Shown: positions 39,595-54,576, numbered from the stretch's first letter. The stretch is DNA of 64,000 nucleotides from Streptomyces gardneri (GCF_006539185.1 NZ_BJMN01000012.1:124001-188000); one strand, 5' to 3'. The notes: a model not told the origin generated them from the sequence alone. Numbers and translations: made by a program.

Positions 39595-39993
39595 CTACCA
39601 GACGTAGGCGAGGACTTCCCCACCTACGCCCTTCTTGCCTGCCTGCTGGCCGGTCAGGAGACCGTGGGACGTGGAGATGATCGCCACGCCCAGGCCGCCG
39701 AGGACCTTCGGCAGGTTGGTGGACTTCGCGTAAACCCGGAGACCGGGCTTCGAGATCCGCTTGATGCCCGCGATGGAGCGCTCACGGTTCGGACCGAACT
39801 TGAGCTCGAGGACGAGGTTCTTGCCGACCTCGGCGTCCTCGACCTTCCAGCCCGTGATGAAGCCCTCCTGCTGGAGGATTTCCGCGATGTGAGACTTGAT
39901 CTTGCTGTGCGGCATCGTCACGGAGTCGTGGTATGCCGAGTTCGCGTTACGCAGACGAGTCAGCATGTCCGCGATCGGATCAGTCATGGTCAT
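39595..39993 (-). CDS. rpsH: 30S ribosomal protein S8
   Basis: ATG 39993 gives 132 aa: '[20 protein letters not shown]' and the C-terminal '[20 protein letters not shown]'. S8 binds helix 21 of 16S rRNA and is the translational repressor of spc in E. coli. A longer in-frame ORF to 40152 runs through a non-coding leader and is rejected. Confidence 0.97.
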   Translation of the reverse strand: MTMTDPIADMLTRLRNANSAYHDSVTMPHSKIKSHIAEILQQEGFITGWKVEDAEVGKNLVLELKFGPNRERSIAGIKRISKPGLRVYAKSTNLPKVLGGLGVAIISTSHGLLTGQQAGKKGVGGEVLAYVW

Positions 39994-40215
39994 GAATTGG
40001 CCTTCGGCCTCTCTCGCCGGGGTTTCCTGTATGCGCCATCCCTCTCCCCACACAGGGGCGGGACGGGTGCGGCGCGGGGACCTACGGCGTAGTAAGTCGT
40101 ACGGGCGACGGACGCCCAACCCTCCTAGCCTAAGCCATGGAGGGGTGGGCATCCGCCAACCCAGTGCTTACCGAGAGTCTCTGGGTATCCCTAACGTCCA
40201 AAGGACAGTAGGGAA

Positions 40216-40401
40216 TTACCAGGAGCTCTTGGTCACGCCCGGCAGCTCGCCACGGTGAGCCATCTCACGGAGGCACACGCGGCACAGGCCGAACTTGCGG
40301 TACACGGAGTGGGGACGACCACAGCGCTGGCAGCGCGTGTAGCCACGCACGCCGAACTTGGGCTTGCGAGCAGCCTTCGCGATGAGAGCCTTCTTCGCCA
40401 T
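40216..40401 (-). CDS. rpsN: 30S ribosomal protein S14, zinc-binding type Z
   Basis: The 61-aa protein has the zinc site Cys24, Cys27, Cys40, Cys43 ('[20 protein letters not shown]') and ends '[11 protein letters not shown]'. This is the zinc form; a zinc-free S14 is usually elsewhere in Streptomyces. A 222-bp gap with no clear gene follows before rpsH. Confidence 0.97.
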   Translation of the reverse strand: MAKKALIAKAARKPKFGVRGYTRCQRCGRPHSVYRKFGLCRVCLREMAHRGELPGVTKSSW

Positions 40402-40406
40402 CTCGC

Positions 40407-40961
40407 TTACGCCTCCTTGAAGGGGAAGCCGAGGTGACGGAGAAGGGCGCGGCCCTCAGCGTCGTTGGTCGCCGTGGTCACCACGGTGATGTCCATACCC
40501 CGGACACGGTCGATCTTGTCCTGGTCGATCTCGTGGAACATGACCTGCTCCGTGAGACCGAAGGTGTAGTTGCCACGCCCGTCGAACTGCTTGGGGGACA
40601 GACCACGGAAGTCGCGGATGCGCGGAAGCGCGAGCGACAGGGTGCGGTCCAGGAACTCCCACATGCGGTCGCCACGGAGGGTGACGTGCGCACCGATCGG
40701 CTGGCCCTCACGCAGCTTGAACTGCGCGATGGACTTGCGAGCCTTGGTGACGGCCGGCTTCTGACCGGTGATCGTGGTCAGGTCGCGGATCGCACCGTCG
40801 ATCAGCTTCGAGTCACGGGCGGCGTCGCCGACACCCATGTTGACCACGATCTTCACGAGGCCGGGAACCTGCATGACGTTCTCGTACGAGAACTCCTCAC
40901 GCAGCTTGCCCGCGATCTCCTCGCGGTACTTCGTCTTGAGACGCGGAGTGGTGGTAGCCAT
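40407..40961 (-). CDS. rplE: 50S ribosomal protein L5
   Basis: The 184-aa protein has '[20 protein letters not shown]', '[19 protein letters not shown]' and '[19 protein letters not shown]'. L5 binds 5S rRNA and contacts P-site tRNA. Its ATG shares one base with the rplX stop (TGATG). Confidence 0.97.
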   Translation of the reverse strand: MATTTPRLKTKYREEIAGKLREEFSYENVMQVPGLVKIVVNMGVGDAARDSKLIDGAIRDLTTITGQKPAVTKARKSIAQFKLREGQPIGAHVTLRGDRMWEFLDRTLSLALPRIRDFRGLSPKQFDGRGNYTFGLTEQVMFHEIDQDKIDRVRGMDITVVTTATNDAEGRALLRHLGFPFKEA

Positions 40962-41272
40962 CAGATGTCCTCACCCGTCCGCTTGGCAACGCGGATCTTG
41001 TTGCCCTCGTCGTCGAAGCGGTAACCGACACGCGTGACGACCTTCTTGCCGTCCTTCTCCACGACCAGCTGGACGTTGGAGACGTGGACCGGAGCCTCGG
41101 TCGTGACGATGCCACCGGCCTGCGACGGGCCGGCCTTGGTGTGCTTCTTGACCCGGTTGACACCCTCGACCAGGACGCGGTTCTCGCGGGGGAAGGCCGT
41201 GATGACCTTGCCCTGCTTGCCCTTGTCCTTACCGGTGATGACCTGGACCAGGTCGCCCTTCTTGATCTTCAT
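40961..41272 (-). CDS. rplX: 50S ribosomal protein L24
   Basis: The 103-aa protein starts '[20 protein letters not shown]', the KOW motif typical of L24, an assembly initiator protein of the 50S subunit. It starts 2 bp after rplN and overlaps rplE by one base. Confidence 0.97.
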   Translation of the reverse strand: MKIKKGDLVQVITGKDKGKQGKVITAFPRENRVLVEGVNRVKKHTKAGPSQAGGIVTTEAPVHVSNVQLVVEKDGKKVVTRVGYRFDDEGNKIRVAKRTGEDI

Positions 41273-41274
41273 GC

Positions 41275-41643
41275 TTACAGCACCTCCGGCGCGAGCGAGA
41301 TGATCTTCATGAACTTCTTCTCGCGCAGCTCACGGCCGACCGGGCCGAAGATACGGGTGCCACGAGGGTCGCCGTCGTTCTTGAGAATGACAGCGGCGTT
41401 CTCGTCGAAGCGGATGTACGAGCCGTCCTGGCGGCGGCGCTCCTTGACGGTGCGAACGATGACCGCCTTGACGACGTCACCCTTCTTCACGTTGCCACCG
41501 GGGATCGCGTCCTTGACGGTGGCGACGATGACGTCACCGATGCCCGCGTAGCGGCGACCCGAGCCACCGAGAACACGGATGCAAAGGATCTCCTTGGCAC
41601 CAGTGTTGTCGGCGACACGCAGTCGCGACTCCTGCTGGATCAC
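41275..41643 (-). CDS. rplN: 50S ribosomal protein L14
   Basis: The standard 122 aa: '[20 protein letters not shown]' and '[20 protein letters not shown]'. L14 forms intersubunit bridges and is the docking site of RsfS. It begins after a gap of about 100 bp containing a strong hairpin, marking the S10/spc junction. Confidence 0.97.
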   Translation of the reverse strand: MIQQESRLRVADNTGAKEILCIRVLGGSGRRYAGIGDVIVATVKDAIPGGNVKKGDVVKAVIVRTVKERRRQDGSYIRFDENAAVILKNDGDPRGTRIFGPVGRELREKKFMKIISLAPEVL

Positions 41644-41672
41644 GTCTATCTCCTGATTGTCTGCCGGTTCCC

Positions 41673-41700
41673 GGCCGGGGCTTCAGAAGAAGCCCCGGCC
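41673..41700 (-). terminator. Hairpin at the S10/spc junction
   Basis: GGCCGGGGCTTC and its perfect complement enclose an AGAA loop (12-bp stem), between rpsQ and rplN. It may terminate or attenuate the S10 transcript or stabilise its end. Confidence 0.8.
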
Positions 41701-41741
41701 GAGCCTGGCGGAACGAACTCGAAGGGTTACCCCTTCAAGAA

Positions 41742-42023
41742 TTACTTGGCCTTCTCGAGGATCTCGACGACGCGCCAGTGCTTCGTCGACGACAGCTTCC
41801 GGGTCTCCATCAGGAGGACGCGGTCACCGATGCCGGCAGCGTTCTGCTCGTCGTGAGCCTTGAGCTTGTTCGTACGGCGGATGACCTTGCCGTACAGCGC
41901 GTGCTTGACGCGGTCCTCGACAGCGACGACGACGGTCTTGTCCATCTTGTCGCTGACGACCAGGCCCTCGCGGACCTTGCGAGCGTTGCGCTCGGTCTTC
42001 TCAGTCACGTTGCTCTCGCTCAT
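41742..42023 (-). CDS. rpsQ: 30S ribosomal protein S17
   Basis: The 93-aa protein contains '[20 protein letters not shown]' and '[20 protein letters not shown]', an OB-fold protein of the 5' domain of 16S rRNA. ATG 42023 shares one base with the rpmC stop. It is the last gene before the junction hairpin. Confidence 0.97.
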   Translation of the reverse strand: MSESNVTEKTERNARKVREGLVVSDKMDKTVVVAVEDRVKHALYGKVIRRTNKLKAHDEQNAAGIGDRVLLMETRKLSSTKHWRVVEILEKAK

Positions 42024-42247
42024 CAGGCGTTCTCCACCGTCTCGATGCCCAGCTCGCGCTCACGCATCAGGGTGTAGATCCGGGCGATGTCCTTACGGAC
42101 GGACTTGAGCCGGCCGTGGTTCTCGAGCTGGCCCGTCGCCGCCTGGAAGCGGAGGTTGAACAGCTCTTCCTTGGCCTCGCGGAGCTTGTTGAGAAGCTCC
42201 TCGTTGCCCAGCTCGCGCAGCTCGGACGCCTTGGTACCGGCCGACAT
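42023..42247 (-). CDS. rpmC: 50S ribosomal protein L29
   Basis: ATG 42247 overlaps the rplP stop (TGATG) and gives 74 aa; GTG 42250 would add one residue. The helical hairpin '[20 protein letters not shown]' and '[17 protein letters not shown]' are diagnostic. L29 lies at the tunnel exit. Confidence 0.96.
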   Translation of the reverse strand: MSAGTKASELRELGNEELLNKLREAKEELFNLRFQAATGQLENHGRLKSVRKDIARIYTLMRERELGIETVENA

Positions 42248-42666
42248 CACAGCTCACCTGCTTCGCGCTTAACGATCTTGCACTTCATCGGCAGCTTGTG
42301 GGCCGCACGGGTCAGGGCCTCGCGCGCGATCTTCTCGTTCGGGTAGGACAGTTCGAACATCACCCGACCCGGCTTGACGTTCGCGATCCACCACTCCGGA
42401 GAACCCTTACCGGAACCCATGCGGGTCTCGGCGGGCTTCTTCGTCAGGGGACGGTCCGGGTAGATGTTGATCCAGACCTTGCCGCCACGCTTGATGTGGC
42501 GGGTCATCGCGATACGAGCAGCCTCGATCTGGCGGTTCGTCACGTACGCCGGCGTGAGGGCCTGAATGCCGTACTCGCCGAACGCAACCTGCGTACCACC
42601 CTTGCTCATACCCGAGCGCTTGGGGTGGTGCTGCTTGCGGTGCTTGACCCTACGGGGGATCAGCAT
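42247..42666 (-). CDS. rplP: 50S ribosomal protein L16
   Basis: The 139-aa protein begins '[20 protein letters not shown]' and has '[20 protein letters not shown]', the loop near the A-site tRNA and the peptidyl-transferase centre. It starts 5 bp after rpsC. Confidence 0.97.
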   Translation of the reverse strand: MLIPRRVKHRKQHHPKRSGMSKGGTQVAFGEYGIQALTPAYVTNRQIEAARIAMTRHIKRGGKVWINIYPDRPLTKKPAETRMGSGKGSPEWWIANVKPGRVMFELSYPNEKIAREALTRAAHKLPMKCKIVKREAGEL

Positions 42667-42671
42667 TTCGG

Positions 42672-43520
42672 TCAGGCCTCCGTTCCGGTGCTCTCAGCCG
42701 GAGCGGCAGCGGCGGCGGGAGCGTCGGCCTTGGGGGCCTCGGCAGCCGGCGCGGACTGCTGCTGCGGCTTGCGGCCGCGGCCGCCACGCTCGCCACCACG
42801 GCCACCACGGCCGGCCGGGCGGTCGCCAGCGCCGGCACCACGGGCCGGGCGGTTACCCGCACGGGCCGCAGCGTTCTCGGCGCGGACCTCGGCGATGTTC
42901 TTGACGTCGCCCTTGTAGATCCAGACCTTGACGCCAATGCGACCGAAGGTCGTCTTGGCCTCGAAGAAGCCGTAGTCCACGTTCGCGCGGAGCGTGTGCA
43001 GCGGCACACGACCCTCGCGGTAGAACTCGGAGCGGGACATCTCGGCGCCGCCGAGACGACCGCCACACTGGATCTTGATGCCCTTGGCGCCGGCCTTCAT
43101 CGTGCCCTGCATGCTCTTACGCATGGCGCGACGGAAGGAGACGCGGGAGGAGAGCTGCTCGGCAACGGCCTGAGCAACCAGCTGAGCGTCCATCTCGGGG
43201 TTCTTGACCTCGAGGATGTTCAGCTGGACCTGCTTGCCCGTGAGCTTCTCGAGGTCACCGCGGATGCGGTCGGCCTCGGCGCCACGGCGGCCGATGACGA
43301 TGCCGGGACGCGCGGTGTGGATGTCCACACGCACACGGTCACGGGTGCGCTCGATCTCAACCTTCGAGATGCCGGCGCGCTCCATGCCGGACGTCATCAT
43401 CCGACGGATGGCGACGTCTTCCTTGACGTAGTCCTTGTACAGCTTGTCGGCGTACCAACGGGACTTGAAGTCCGTGGTGATGCCGAGCCGGAACCCATGC
43501 GGGTTAACCTTCTGGCCCAT
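42672..43520 (-). CDS. rpsC: 30S ribosomal protein S3
   Basis: The 282-aa protein has the N-terminal start '[20 protein letters not shown]', the KH domain with '[20 protein letters not shown]' and the C-terminal '[20 protein letters not shown]'. A 60-residue Gly/Arg/Ala-rich tail follows, usual in actinobacteria. S3 lines the mRNA entry site. ATG overlaps the rplV stop by one base. Confidence 0.97.
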   Translation of the reverse strand: MGQKVNPHGFRLGITTDFKSRWYADKLYKDYVKEDVAIRRMMTSGMERAGISKVEIERTRDRVRVDIHTARPGIVIGRRGAEADRIRGDLEKLTGKQVQLNILEVKNPEMDAQLVAQAVAEQLSSRVSFRRAMRKSMQGTMKAGAKGIKIQCGGRLGGAEMSRSEFYREGRVPLHTLRANVDYGFFEAKTTFGRIGVKVWIYKGDVKNIAEVRAENAAARAGNRPARGAGAGDRPAGRGGRGGERGGRGRKPQQQSAPAAEAPKADAPAAAAAPAESTGTEA

Positions 43521-43867
43521 TACCGGGTTCCTTCCTTGCTGCTGACGACCACGGTGATGTGGCTGGTCCGCTTACGGATCCGGAATGCACGGCCCTGAGC
43601 ACGCGGACGGAACCGCTTCAGGGTCGGGCCCTCATCGACGTACGCCTCGCTGATGACCAGCGAAGAGGCGTCAGTGTGGTCGTAGTTGTGTGCAGCGTTG
43701 GCGATGGCGCTGTCCAGCACCTTGCCAACCGGCACGCTCGCGGCCTGCGGGGCGAAACGCAGGACCGCCTGAGCCTCCGTGGCGTCCATGCCACGGATAA
43801 GGTCCACCACTCGGCGGGCCTTCATGGGCGTGACGCGGATGTACCGCGCCTGGGCCCTGGCTTCCAT
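43520..43867 (-). CDS. rplV: 50S ribosomal protein L22
   Basis: ATG 43867, preceded by GGAAGGA, gives the usual 115 aa '[20 protein letters not shown]...'; in-frame starts at 43891 and 43903 are possible but atypical. L22 lines the exit tunnel. The beta-hairpin region '[20 protein letters not shown]' is intact. Confidence 0.95.
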   Translation of the reverse strand: MEARAQARYIRVTPMKARRVVDLIRGMDATEAQAVLRFAPQAASVPVGKVLDSAIANAAHNYDHTDASSLVISEAYVDEGPTLKRFRPRAQGRAFRIRKRTSHITVVVSSKEGTR

Positions 43868-43910
43868 GGTTGTCCTTCCAGTGTCTGTCATGGTCGATTC
43901 CACCCCGCTA

Positions 43911-44192
43911 CTAGCGGCGCTTCGACTTCCGGTCGTCCTTCACGTGACCCCGGAAGGTGCGCGTCGGCGAGAACTCACCGAGCTTGTGGCCGACCATCGA
44001 CTCGGTGACAAACACCGGAATGTGGGTCTTGCCGTTGTGCACCGCGATCGTGTGGCCGAGCATGGCCGGGATGATCATCGAGCGACGGGACCAGGTCTTG
44101 ATGACGTTCTTGGTACCGGCTTCGTTCTGTACGTCCACCTTCTTTACGAGGTGTCCGTCGACGAAGGGTCCCTTCTTGAGACTGCGCGGCAT
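43911..44192 (-). CDS. rpsS: 30S ribosomal protein S19
   Basis: The 93-aa protein begins '[20 protein letters not shown]' and has '[20 protein letters not shown]'. It sits in the 30S head with S13. It follows rplB by 12 bp. Confidence 0.97.
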   Translation of the reverse strand: MPRSLKKGPFVDGHLVKKVDVQNEAGTKNVIKTWSRRSMIIPAMLGHTIAVHNGKTHIPVFVTESMVGHKLGEFSPTRTFRGHVKDDRKSKRR

Positions 44193-44204
44193 CTAAACCC
44201 GCTC

Positions 44205-45041
44205 CTAGCGCTTCTTGTTCGTCTTGCGGCGGCGGACGATGTACTTGCTCGAAGCCTTCTTCGGCGAGCGAGTACGACCCTCCTTCTGACCCCACGGGGA
44301 GACCGGGTGGCGACCACCGGAGGTCTTACCCTCACCACCACCGTGCGGGTGGTCGACCGGGTTCATCGCCACACCGCGAACGGTCGGGCGAACGCCCAGC
44401 CAGCGCTTACGGCCGGCCTTGCCCCAGTTGATGTTCGACTGCTCGGCGTTGCCGACCTCGCCGATGGTGGCGCGGCAGCGGGCGTCGACGAGACGGATCT
44501 CACCGGACGGCATACGAAGGTGGGCCATCGTGCCCTCCTTCGCCAGCAGCTGCACGGAGGCACCAGCGGAGCGCGCGAACTTGGCGCCGCCACCGGGACG
44601 GAGCTCGATCGCGTGGATCGTGGTACCGACCGGGATGTTGCGGAGCGCCAGGTTGTTGCCGGGCTTGATGTCCGCGCCGGGGCCGTTCTCGACCCGGTCA
44701 CCCTGGTGCAGGTTCTTCGGGGCGATGATGTAGCGCTTCTCGCCGTCCGCGTAGTGGAGCAGCGCGATGCGCGCGGTGCGGTTGGGGTCGTACTCGATGT
44801 GAGCGACCTTCGCCGGCACGCCGTCCTTGTCGTGACGACGGAAGTCGATCACACGGTAGGCGCGCTTGTGTCCGCCACCCTGGTGGCGAACGGTGATCCG
44901 ACCGGTGTTGTTACGGCCGCCCTTGCTGTGCAGGGGGCGAACCAGCGACTTCTCCGGCGTGGACCGCGTGATCTCGACGAAGTCGGCAACGGAGGAGCCA
45001 CGGCGGCCCGGCGTTGTCGGCTTGTACTTGCGGATTCCCAT
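44205..45041 (-). CDS. rplB: 50S ribosomal protein L2
   Basis: The 278-aa protein has '[20 protein letters not shown]', '[14 protein letters not shown]' and '[20 protein letters not shown]', which carries the conserved histidine close to the peptidyl-transferase centre. Full length. A 40-bp gap separates it from rplW. Confidence 0.98.
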   Translation of the reverse strand: MGIRKYKPTTPGRRGSSVADFVEITRSTPEKSLVRPLHSKGGRNNTGRITVRHQGGGHKRAYRVIDFRRHDKDGVPAKVAHIEYDPNRTARIALLHYADGEKRYIIAPKNLHQGDRVENGPGADIKPGNNLALRNIPVGTTIHAIELRPGGGAKFARSAGASVQLLAKEGTMAHLRMPSGEIRLVDARCRATIGEVGNAEQSNINWGKAGRKRWLGVRPTVRGVAMNPVDHPHGGGEGKTSGGRHPVSPWGQKEGRTRSPKKASSKYIVRRRKTNKKR

Positions 45042-45081
45042 TTCTCAGTCCTCGTCCGATTCCGGACGATCCAGACCGCCG

Positions 45082-45405
45082 TTAGGCGGTCGGACCGCCG
45101 AAGATGTCGATACGGTTGCCCTCAGCAAGGGTCACGATGGCGCGCTTGGTGTCCTTGCGCTTACCGAAACCGGCCTTGGTGCGCTTGCGCTTGCCCTGGC
45201 GGTTGATCGTGTTGACCCCGGTGACCTTGACCGAGAAGACCGCCTCGACGGCCTGCTTGATCTGGGTCTTGTTGGAGCCAGGCGCGACGATGAACGTGTA
45301 CTTGTTCTCGTCCAGCAGGGCGTAGCTCTTCTCCGAGACAACCGGCTTGACGAGAATGTCGCGCGGGTCCGAGAAGGTCTTGCTGGTGACGACGGCGTCA
45401 GTCAT
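45082..45405 (-). CDS. rplW: 50S ribosomal protein L23
   Basis: The 107-aa protein contains '[20 protein letters not shown]' and '[20 protein letters not shown]'. L23 is the docking site for trigger factor and SRP at the tunnel exit. ATG 45405 shares one base with the rplD stop. Confidence 0.97.
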   Translation of the reverse strand: MTDAVVTSKTFSDPRDILVKPVVSEKSYALLDENKYTFIVAPGSNKTQIKQAVEAVFSVKVTGVNTINRQGKRKRTKAGFGKRKDTKRAIVTLAEGNRIDIFGGPTA

Positions 45406-46055
45406 CAGGCGTCGCTCCCTTCGGTCTCAGCGGTCTGGGGGCCAGACACGAAGGACTCGAGGGCGGCCTGGGTGAAGACCACGTCGTCGGAGACGATCAC
45501 GTCGTACGTGTTGAGCTGGCCCGGCTCCAGGATGTGCACCTGGGGCAGGTTACGAGCGGACAGCCACGCAGCCTCGTCGGAGCGCTCGGCGACCAGGAGC
45601 ACGTGCTTGCGCTCCGAGATCTTGCCGAACAGCGTCTTCGCGGCCTTGGTGGAGACGCCACCCTCGACCACGCCGGTGACGACGTGGATGCGGGAGTGGG
45701 TGGCCCGGTCCGAGAGGGCACCGCGGAGAGCGGCGACCTTCATCTTCTTCGGGGTCCGCTGCGAGTAGTCACGCGGCACGGGACCGTGCACGACGCCACC
45801 ACCGGCGAACTGCGGGGCGCGGGTCGAACCCTGACGGGCGCGGCCGGTGCCCTTCTGGCGGTAAGGCTTCTTGCCACCACCGCGGACTTCGCCACGGCTC
45901 TTGGTCTTGTGCGTGCCCTGACGGGCCGCGGCCAGCTGCGCGACGACGACCTGGTGGATCAGCGGAACGCTGACCTTGGCGCCGAAGATCTCCGCGGGGA
46001 GCTCGACGGTCCCGGCCTTGTCGCCTGCCGGCGAAAGGATGTCAATGGTGCTCAT
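45405..46055 (-). CDS. rplD: 50S ribosomal protein L4
   Basis: ATG 46055 gives 216 aa, '[20 protein letters not shown]'. The tunnel loop is '[20 protein letters not shown]'. In E. coli L4 represses its own S10 operon; whether that holds here is unknown. It starts 7 bp after rplC. Confidence 0.97.
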   Translation of the reverse strand: MSTIDILSPAGDKAGTVELPAEIFGAKVSVPLIHQVVVAQLAAARQGTHKTKSRGEVRGGGKKPYRQKGTGRARQGSTRAPQFAGGGVVHGPVPRDYSQRTPKKMKVAALRGALSDRATHSRIHVVTGVVEGGVSTKAAKTLFGKISERKHVLLVAERSDEAAWLSARNLPQVHILEPGQLNTYDVIVSDDVVFTQAALESFVSGPQTAETEGSDA

Positions 46056-46062
46056 CGGTTCC

Positions 46063-46707
46063 TCAAACCCCCTTGGCCGCAGTGCGGACCAGGACGAGGC
46101 CACCGTTGGGGCCGGGGACGGCGCCCTTGATGAGCAGCAGACCCTTCTCGGCGTCAACGGCGTGGACGGTCAGGTTCTGGGTGGTCACACGCTCGTTGCC
46201 CATGCGACCGGCCATCTTCATGCCCTTGAAGACACGACCCGGAGTGGCACAGCCACCGATGGAGCCGGGCTTACGGTGCACGCGGTGGGCACCGTGCGAC
46301 GCCTTGCCACCACGGAAGTTGTGGCGCTTCATGACACCGGCGAAGCCCTTGCCCTTGCTCTTACCGGTGACGTCGACCTTGACGCCGGCCTCGAAGAGCT
46401 CGGCGGTGATCTCCTGGCCGAGCGTGTACTCGGAGGCGTCAGCGGTGCGGAGCTCCACCAGGTGGCGGCGCGGGGTGACGTCAGCCTTGGCGAAGTGACC
46501 CTTGAGGGGCTTGTTCACCTTGCGAGGGTCGATCTCGCCGAAGGCGATCTGGACCGACTCGTAGCCGTCGACGTCGTTCGTACGGACCTGGGTCACGACA
46601 TTGGGGCCGGCCTTGACGACGGTCACCGGGACGACCCGGTTGTTCTCGTCCCAGACCTGCGTCATGCCGAGCTTCTCGCCCAGGATGCCCTTGATGTTCT
46701 TAGCCAT
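46063..46707 (-). CDS. rplC: 50S ribosomal protein L3
   Basis: The 214-aa protein begins '[20 protein letters not shown]' and has '[20 protein letters not shown]', the extension toward the peptidyl-transferase centre. It starts 11 bp after rpsJ. Confidence 0.97.
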   Translation of the reverse strand: MAKNIKGILGEKLGMTQVWDENNRVVPVTVVKAGPNVVTQVRTNDVDGYESVQIAFGEIDPRKVNKPLKGHFAKADVTPRRHLVELRTADASEYTLGQEITAELFEAGVKVDVTGKSKGKGFAGVMKRHNFRGGKASHGAHRVHRKPGSIGGCATPGRVFKGMKMAGRMGNERVTTQNLTVHAVDAEKGLLLIKGAVPGPNGGLVLVRTAAKGV

Positions 46708-46718
46708 CTCGCGCGCCC

Positions 46719-47027
46719 TCAGAGCTTGATCTCGATGTCAACGCCCGCCGGAAGGTCGAGACGCATGAGCGAGTCAACCGTCTTCGGCGTGGGGTCGAGG
46801 ATGTCGATGAGGCGCTTGTGCGTGCGCATCTCGAAGTGCTCGCGAGAGTCCTTGTACTTGTGCGGCGACTTGATGACGCAGTACACGTTCTTCTCAGTGG
46901 GCAGCGGCACCGGGCCCGCGACCGACGCACCAGTGCGGGTCACCGTCTCGACGATCTTCTTCGCCGAGGAGTCGATGACCTCGTGGTCGTAGGCCTTGAG
47001 CCGGATGCGGATCTTCTGTCCCGCCAT
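46719..47027 (-). CDS. rpsJ: 30S ribosomal protein S10 (NusE)
   Basis: The 102-aa protein begins '[20 protein letters not shown]' and ends '[12 protein letters not shown]'. S10 also acts as NusE in antitermination. It is the first gene of the S10 cluster; a 466-bp leader with a conserved hairpin lies upstream. Confidence 0.97.
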   Translation of the reverse strand: MAGQKIRIRLKAYDHEVIDSSAKKIVETVTRTGASVAGPVPLPTEKNVYCVIKSPHKYKDSREHFEMRTHKRLIDILDPTPKTVDSLMRLDLPAGVDIEIKL

Positions 47028-47493
47028 GGCTACTAGTAGTCCTTTGTCTCGTAACGCTCTGGCACCCCGGTCGACTGGGCTTCCTGAGAAGCCCCGTCCT
47101 ACCTCCGACCCACGCGGTCGGGCGTGTCGCACTCCCTCTACGCAGAAATCCCTAAGGATTTCCCAACCAAGGGGGTGCGGTCACCATGACCGCGAGTCGG
47201 GGGTGGAACACCCACCGGGAGCCTGGCCGGCGCCCCGCTGACGCTTCCCAGAAGATTCCCGTACGTCCGCCCGACGCCTCTCCGAAGAGAGGTGTGAAGC
47301 GACGAGTACTGTGGGACTCGCTTCCGGTCCTCCCGACGGGAGGCGCGCAGCATCGGCACTCAACCGAGCAACCCCGACAGTCTGCCATACGGGACCTTCC
47401 GGCCGCCAATCGGGGGCGAAGACTGTACCCCACGTCACGTACGGACAAGCGCCGGGGCGTACGCGTGTTCCCGGGCGCCCCCTCTCGAACCCC
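47028..47493 (-). promoter_or_regulatory. Leader and promoter region of the S10 cluster
   Basis: No gene is seen in 466 bp. Nearest rpsJ it holds the 25-nt element (47105-47129) shared with the rpsL leader, a CCGACC/GGTCGG hairpin; next a GAAATCC-CTAA-GGATTTC stem (47145-47162) and, further upstream, a CCTCCC/GGGAGG stem (47329-47343). I cannot place a promoter with confidence. A regulated leader is inference from the shared element. Confidence 0.65.
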
Positions 47494-48728
<1,235 letters not shown>

Positions 48729-48732
<4 letters not shown>

Positions 48733-49091
48733 ACGTCCGCCGCGGACTCGTGCAGGACCGGCCAGAGCTCCACGGGGTCGACGTCCGCGAAGGGCATGTC
48801 CGCGGCGATCTGCTGGGCGCGCTCCGGGCTGTCGCAGTCGAGCAGGTAGAAGCTGGCCAGGTACTCCTTGGTCTCCAGGTACGGACCGTCGGTGACGGCG
48901 GGGACGCCGTCCTCGCGGCGGACGAGCCGGGCGGCGGCCGCGTCGGCGAGTCCGTACGCGCCGAGCAGCTCGCCCGTCTCCCGGTACTTCCGGTTGAAGG
49001 CCTCCTGCCTGGCGATCGCCTCGGGCCAGGCCTCGGCCGGGAAGGACTCCCACTTGGCCTGGTTGCCGTAGATCATCGCGACGTACTTCAT
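48729..49091 (-). CDS. YCII-domain protein, partner of the second ECF sigma factor
   Basis: The 120-aa protein 'MKYVAMIYGNQAKWESFPAE' has the signature 'DGPYLETKEYLASFYLLDCD' in the place of DGPF. Its stop overlaps the sigma-factor GTG by 4 bp. It is divergent from nothing: the tuf operon ends about 110 bp further on, on the same strand. Confidence 0.87.
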
Positions 49092-49203
49092 CTCGGGTGT
49101 CCTCCCCGTCCCGCGCGCCCCTGTGGCGTGCTGTCACCCATGAGTCGGAGCCGCTCGCGCGGTCTCGACACCTCCGACCCTATTTCCCGGAGCGGGATAC
49201 GCG

Positions 49204-49237
49204 AGAAGGCCCCGCACCGAAAGGTGCGGGGCCTTCT
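49204..49237 (-). terminator. Terminator after tuf
   Basis: A 15-bp perfect stem (AGAAGGCCCCGCACC and its complement) with a GAAA tetraloop lies 35 bp after the tuf stop. There is no U-tract, as often in Streptomyces. Confidence 0.9.
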
Positions 49238-49272
49238 GCTGCAGCTACTTGAGCTACCAGATCAGATCAAGA

Positions 49273-50466
<1,194 letters not shown>

Positions 50467-50533
50467 TGAATCCTCCTGCGGAGTGGTTCTGTACGCCTTG
50501 CTTCATCGGCGCCAGGTGATCTTTGCTGGGATG

Positions 50534-50586
50534 CCAGTCGCCGGAGCCCGATCCTCGGGGTTCCGGGGTGAAACCCCGGCGACTGG
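50534..50586 (-). terminator. Intergenic hairpin between fusA and tuf
   Basis: CCAGTCGCCGG (50534-50544) pairs with CCGGCGACTGG (50576-50586), with an inner GGGGTT/AACCCC stem. It may be an attenuator or processing site that sets tuf mRNA apart from the rest of the operon. Confidence 0.7.
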
Positions 50587-50616
50587 TGTCAAGCCTAAAG
50601 CGTGAACTCGGGAGAG

Positions 50617-52746
<2,130 letters not shown>

Positions 52747-52785
52747 ATCGGCTCAGTCTTCTCTCGGTCTCGATGTGGGTTGCGA

Positions 52786-53256
52786 CTACCAGCGGTAGTG
52801 CGCGAAGGCCTTGTTGGACTCGGCCATCTTGTGCGTGTCCTCACGCTTCTTGACCGAAGCACCGAGGCCGTTGGAGGCGTCGAGGAGCTCGTTCAGGAGG
52901 CGCTCGGTCATGGTCTTCTCGCGACGGGCGCGGGAGTAACCGACGAGCCAGCGGAGGGCCAGCGTGGACGCGCGGCCCGGCTTGACCTCGATCGGCACCT
53001 GGTAGGTGGCGCCACCGACACGGCGGGACTTGACCTCGAGGGACGGCTTGACGTTCTCGAGAGCGCGCTTCAGCGTGATGACCGGGTCCTGGCCGGTCTT
53101 CTCACGAAGACCCTCCATGGCGCCGTACACGATGCGCTCGGCGGTGGAACGCTTGCCGTCCAGCAGGATCTTGTTGATCAGCGAGGTGACAAGAGGAGAG
53201 CTGTAGACCGGGTCGATGATGACCGGGCGCTTCGGGGCGGGGCCCTTACGAGGCAT
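52786..53256 (-). CDS. rpsG: 30S ribosomal protein S7
   Basis: The 156-aa protein '[20 protein letters not shown]' has '[20 protein letters not shown]' and ends '[13 protein letters not shown]'. It nucleates 30S head assembly. It starts 2 bp after rpsL. Confidence 0.97.
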   Translation of the reverse strand: MPRKGPAPKRPVIIDPVYSSPLVTSLINKILLDGKRSTAERIVYGAMEGLREKTGQDPVITLKRALENVKPSLEVKSRRVGGATYQVPIEVKPGRASTLALRWLVGYSRARREKTMTERLLNELLDASNGLGASVKKREDTHKMAESNKAFAHYRW

Positions 53257-53258
53257 TC

Positions 53259-53630
53259 TTACTTCTCCTTCTTGGCGCCGTAGCGGCTGCGAGCCTGCTT
53301 ACGGTTCTTGACGCCCTGCGTGTCGAGGGAACCGCGGATGATCTTGTAACGAACACCCGGCAGGTCCTTCACACGGCCACCACGCACGAGCACGATGGAG
53401 TGCTCCTGCAGGTTGTGACCCTCACCCGGGATGTAGGCCGTGACCTCGATGCCCGAGGTCAGACGCACACGCGCGACCTTACGGAGGGCCGAGTTCGGCT
53501 TCTTCGGGGTGGTCGTGAACACACGCGTGCAGACGCCGCGACGCTGAGGGGAACCCTCGAGTGCGGGCGTCTTGTTCTTCTCGACCTTGTCCTGCCGGCC
53601 CTTACGGACCAGCTGCTGGATCGTAGGCAC
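53259..53630 (-). CDS. rpsL: 30S ribosomal protein S12
   Basis: GTG 53630 gives the standard 123 aa. The decoding-site loops are wild type: Lys43 in '[13 protein letters not shown]' and Lys88 in '[11 protein letters not shown]', the positions that confer streptomycin resistance when changed, so the ribosome should be streptomycin-sensitive. It is the first gene of the str operon, with a leader and promoter at 53654-53853. Confidence 0.98.
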   Translation of the reverse strand: MPTIQQLVRKGRQDKVEKNKTPALEGSPQRRGVCTRVFTTTPKKPNSALRKVARVRLTSGIEVTAYIPGEGHNLQEHSIVLVRGGRVKDLPGVRYKIIRGSLDTQGVKNRKQARSRYGAKKEK

Positions 53631-53653
53631 TACTTCTCCGGTTTCTGTGTGCC

Positions 53654-53705
53654 GTCGGTGAAACTAACCTGAAACACTCACCGACCCACGCGGTCGGGTG
53701 TGTCG
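53654..53705 (-). promoter_or_regulatory. rpsL leader with two mutually exclusive hairpins
   Basis: Read on the minus strand, CCGACC then GGTCGG (within 53681-53697) form a hairpin; the second arm, extended as GGTCGGTGA, can instead pair with TCACCGAC (53654-53661) nearer the rpsL start. The 25-nt segment 53681-53705 also occurs in the S10 leader (47105-47129) with one change. An attenuation or protein-binding switch is possible but inferred. Confidence 0.65.
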
Positions 53706-53824
53706 AATCTCGCGGACCTCCGCCGAAGGCGGAAAAGGCGCGGATCACGGTGGCCGTTTCGCGGACTCACTGTGCGGCGGAAGACACGCACGCGAGCCCA
53801 GGCACACCCCAGGCACAAGGCTTG

Positions 53825-53853
53825 AGCGTACCTATCGCACGGACTCCGGTCAA
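53825..53853 (-). promoter_or_regulatory. Probable str operon promoter
   Basis: On the minus strand TTGACC (53853-53848) and TACGCT (53830-53825) are spaced by 17 bases, a good fit to vegetative Streptomyces promoters. It would start transcription about 190 bp before rpsL, giving a long leader. Confidence 0.75.
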
Positions 53854-53974
53854 AACAAATGGCCACGCGCGCGGACCCCGGCCGCGGCGGAGGCACGGTC
53901 GGGGCGCGGCCGGGGCGCGGCCGGGGCGCGGCGGGGGCGCGGTGGGCCGCCCCGTACCGCCGCGCCCGCGGTGG

Positions 53975-54424
53975 TCAGTCGCGCGCGGTGCGCCGCGCCT
54001 CGACGGCGGCGGCGTCCTCCGCCCCCTCCTCCTCGGGGTCAAGGAACTGGTTCACGACCTTGACGAAGACGCCCAGGCGCTCGTCGGGCACGCCGAGCCA
54101 GCGGGCGAAGTCCTCCATGGTCGGCTGCCAGTCGTTGGGCGGCAGGAGGTCCGCCGCCATGGGCAGCTCCTCGGGGGTGACCCGGCCGGACCGGATCAGC
54201 ATGTCCCGCACGGAGACCCCGAGGAGCGGGGCGATCCGGCGCATCGTCTCCAGGTCGGGCATGCTCTGCCGCTGGAGCAGGCGCGTGACGGCGGCACGGT
54301 GCACCCCGGCCTCGTCGGCGATCCGGGACTTCCCGCCGCCACGGGGACTGTCGATGTCGTATCCGCGCGCTCTCATCAGGCCTTCGACCCAGCCCGCGAA
54401 TTCGTCGAGCCCTTGACTGGTCAT
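53975..54424 (-). CDS. XRE-family DNA-binding regulator of the tail-like gene set
   Basis: ATG 54424 gives 149 aa. The helix-turn-helix at about residues 30-75 ('KSRIADEAGVHRAAVTRLLQ', 'LETMRRIAPLLGVSVRDMLI') is clear; the C-terminal half, with 'PPNDWQPTMEDFARWLGVPD', is of unknown function. It is divergent from the WhiB-like gene with GCACG palindromes in between, so a repressor controlling both directions is likely. Confidence 0.87.
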   Translation of the reverse strand: MTSQGLDEFAGWVEGLMRARGYDIDSPRGGGKSRIADEAGVHRAAVTRLLQRQSMPDLETMRRIAPLLGVSVRDMLIRSGRVTPEELPMAADLLPPNDWQPTMEDFARWLGVPDERLGVFVKVVNQFLDPEEEGAEDAAAVEARRTARD

Positions 54425-54468
54425 GTGTACCGCTCCCTTACTCCCCACCCTCCGGATTCCATACTTTA

Positions 54469-54576
54469 GCGTGCTTGCGCGCACAGAATTACGTGCTTTC
54501 GGGCACGCAACCGTGTCGAATCGATGAAGACCCGGTCAGGGCATCACCACAAGTTTGTTGCGCGCTCGCACGCAAC
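54469..54576. promoter_or_regulatory. Cluster of palindromic operator candidates between the XRE and WhiB-like genes
   Basis: Three sites share CGTGC/GCACG half-sites: GTGC-N6-GCAC (54471-54484), CGTGC-N6-GCACG (54492-54507), and GTTGCG...CGCAAC (54557-54576). The 9-mer GCACGCAAC occurs at 54503 and 54568 and, in reverse, at 57014 before the tail genes. They are probable binding sites of the divergent regulator. Confidence 0.55.

Noticed and set aside
37360..47027. tRNA or rRNA genes within the ribosomal cluster
   Set aside because: No cloverleaf-like or rRNA-like sequence was seen between the protein genes.
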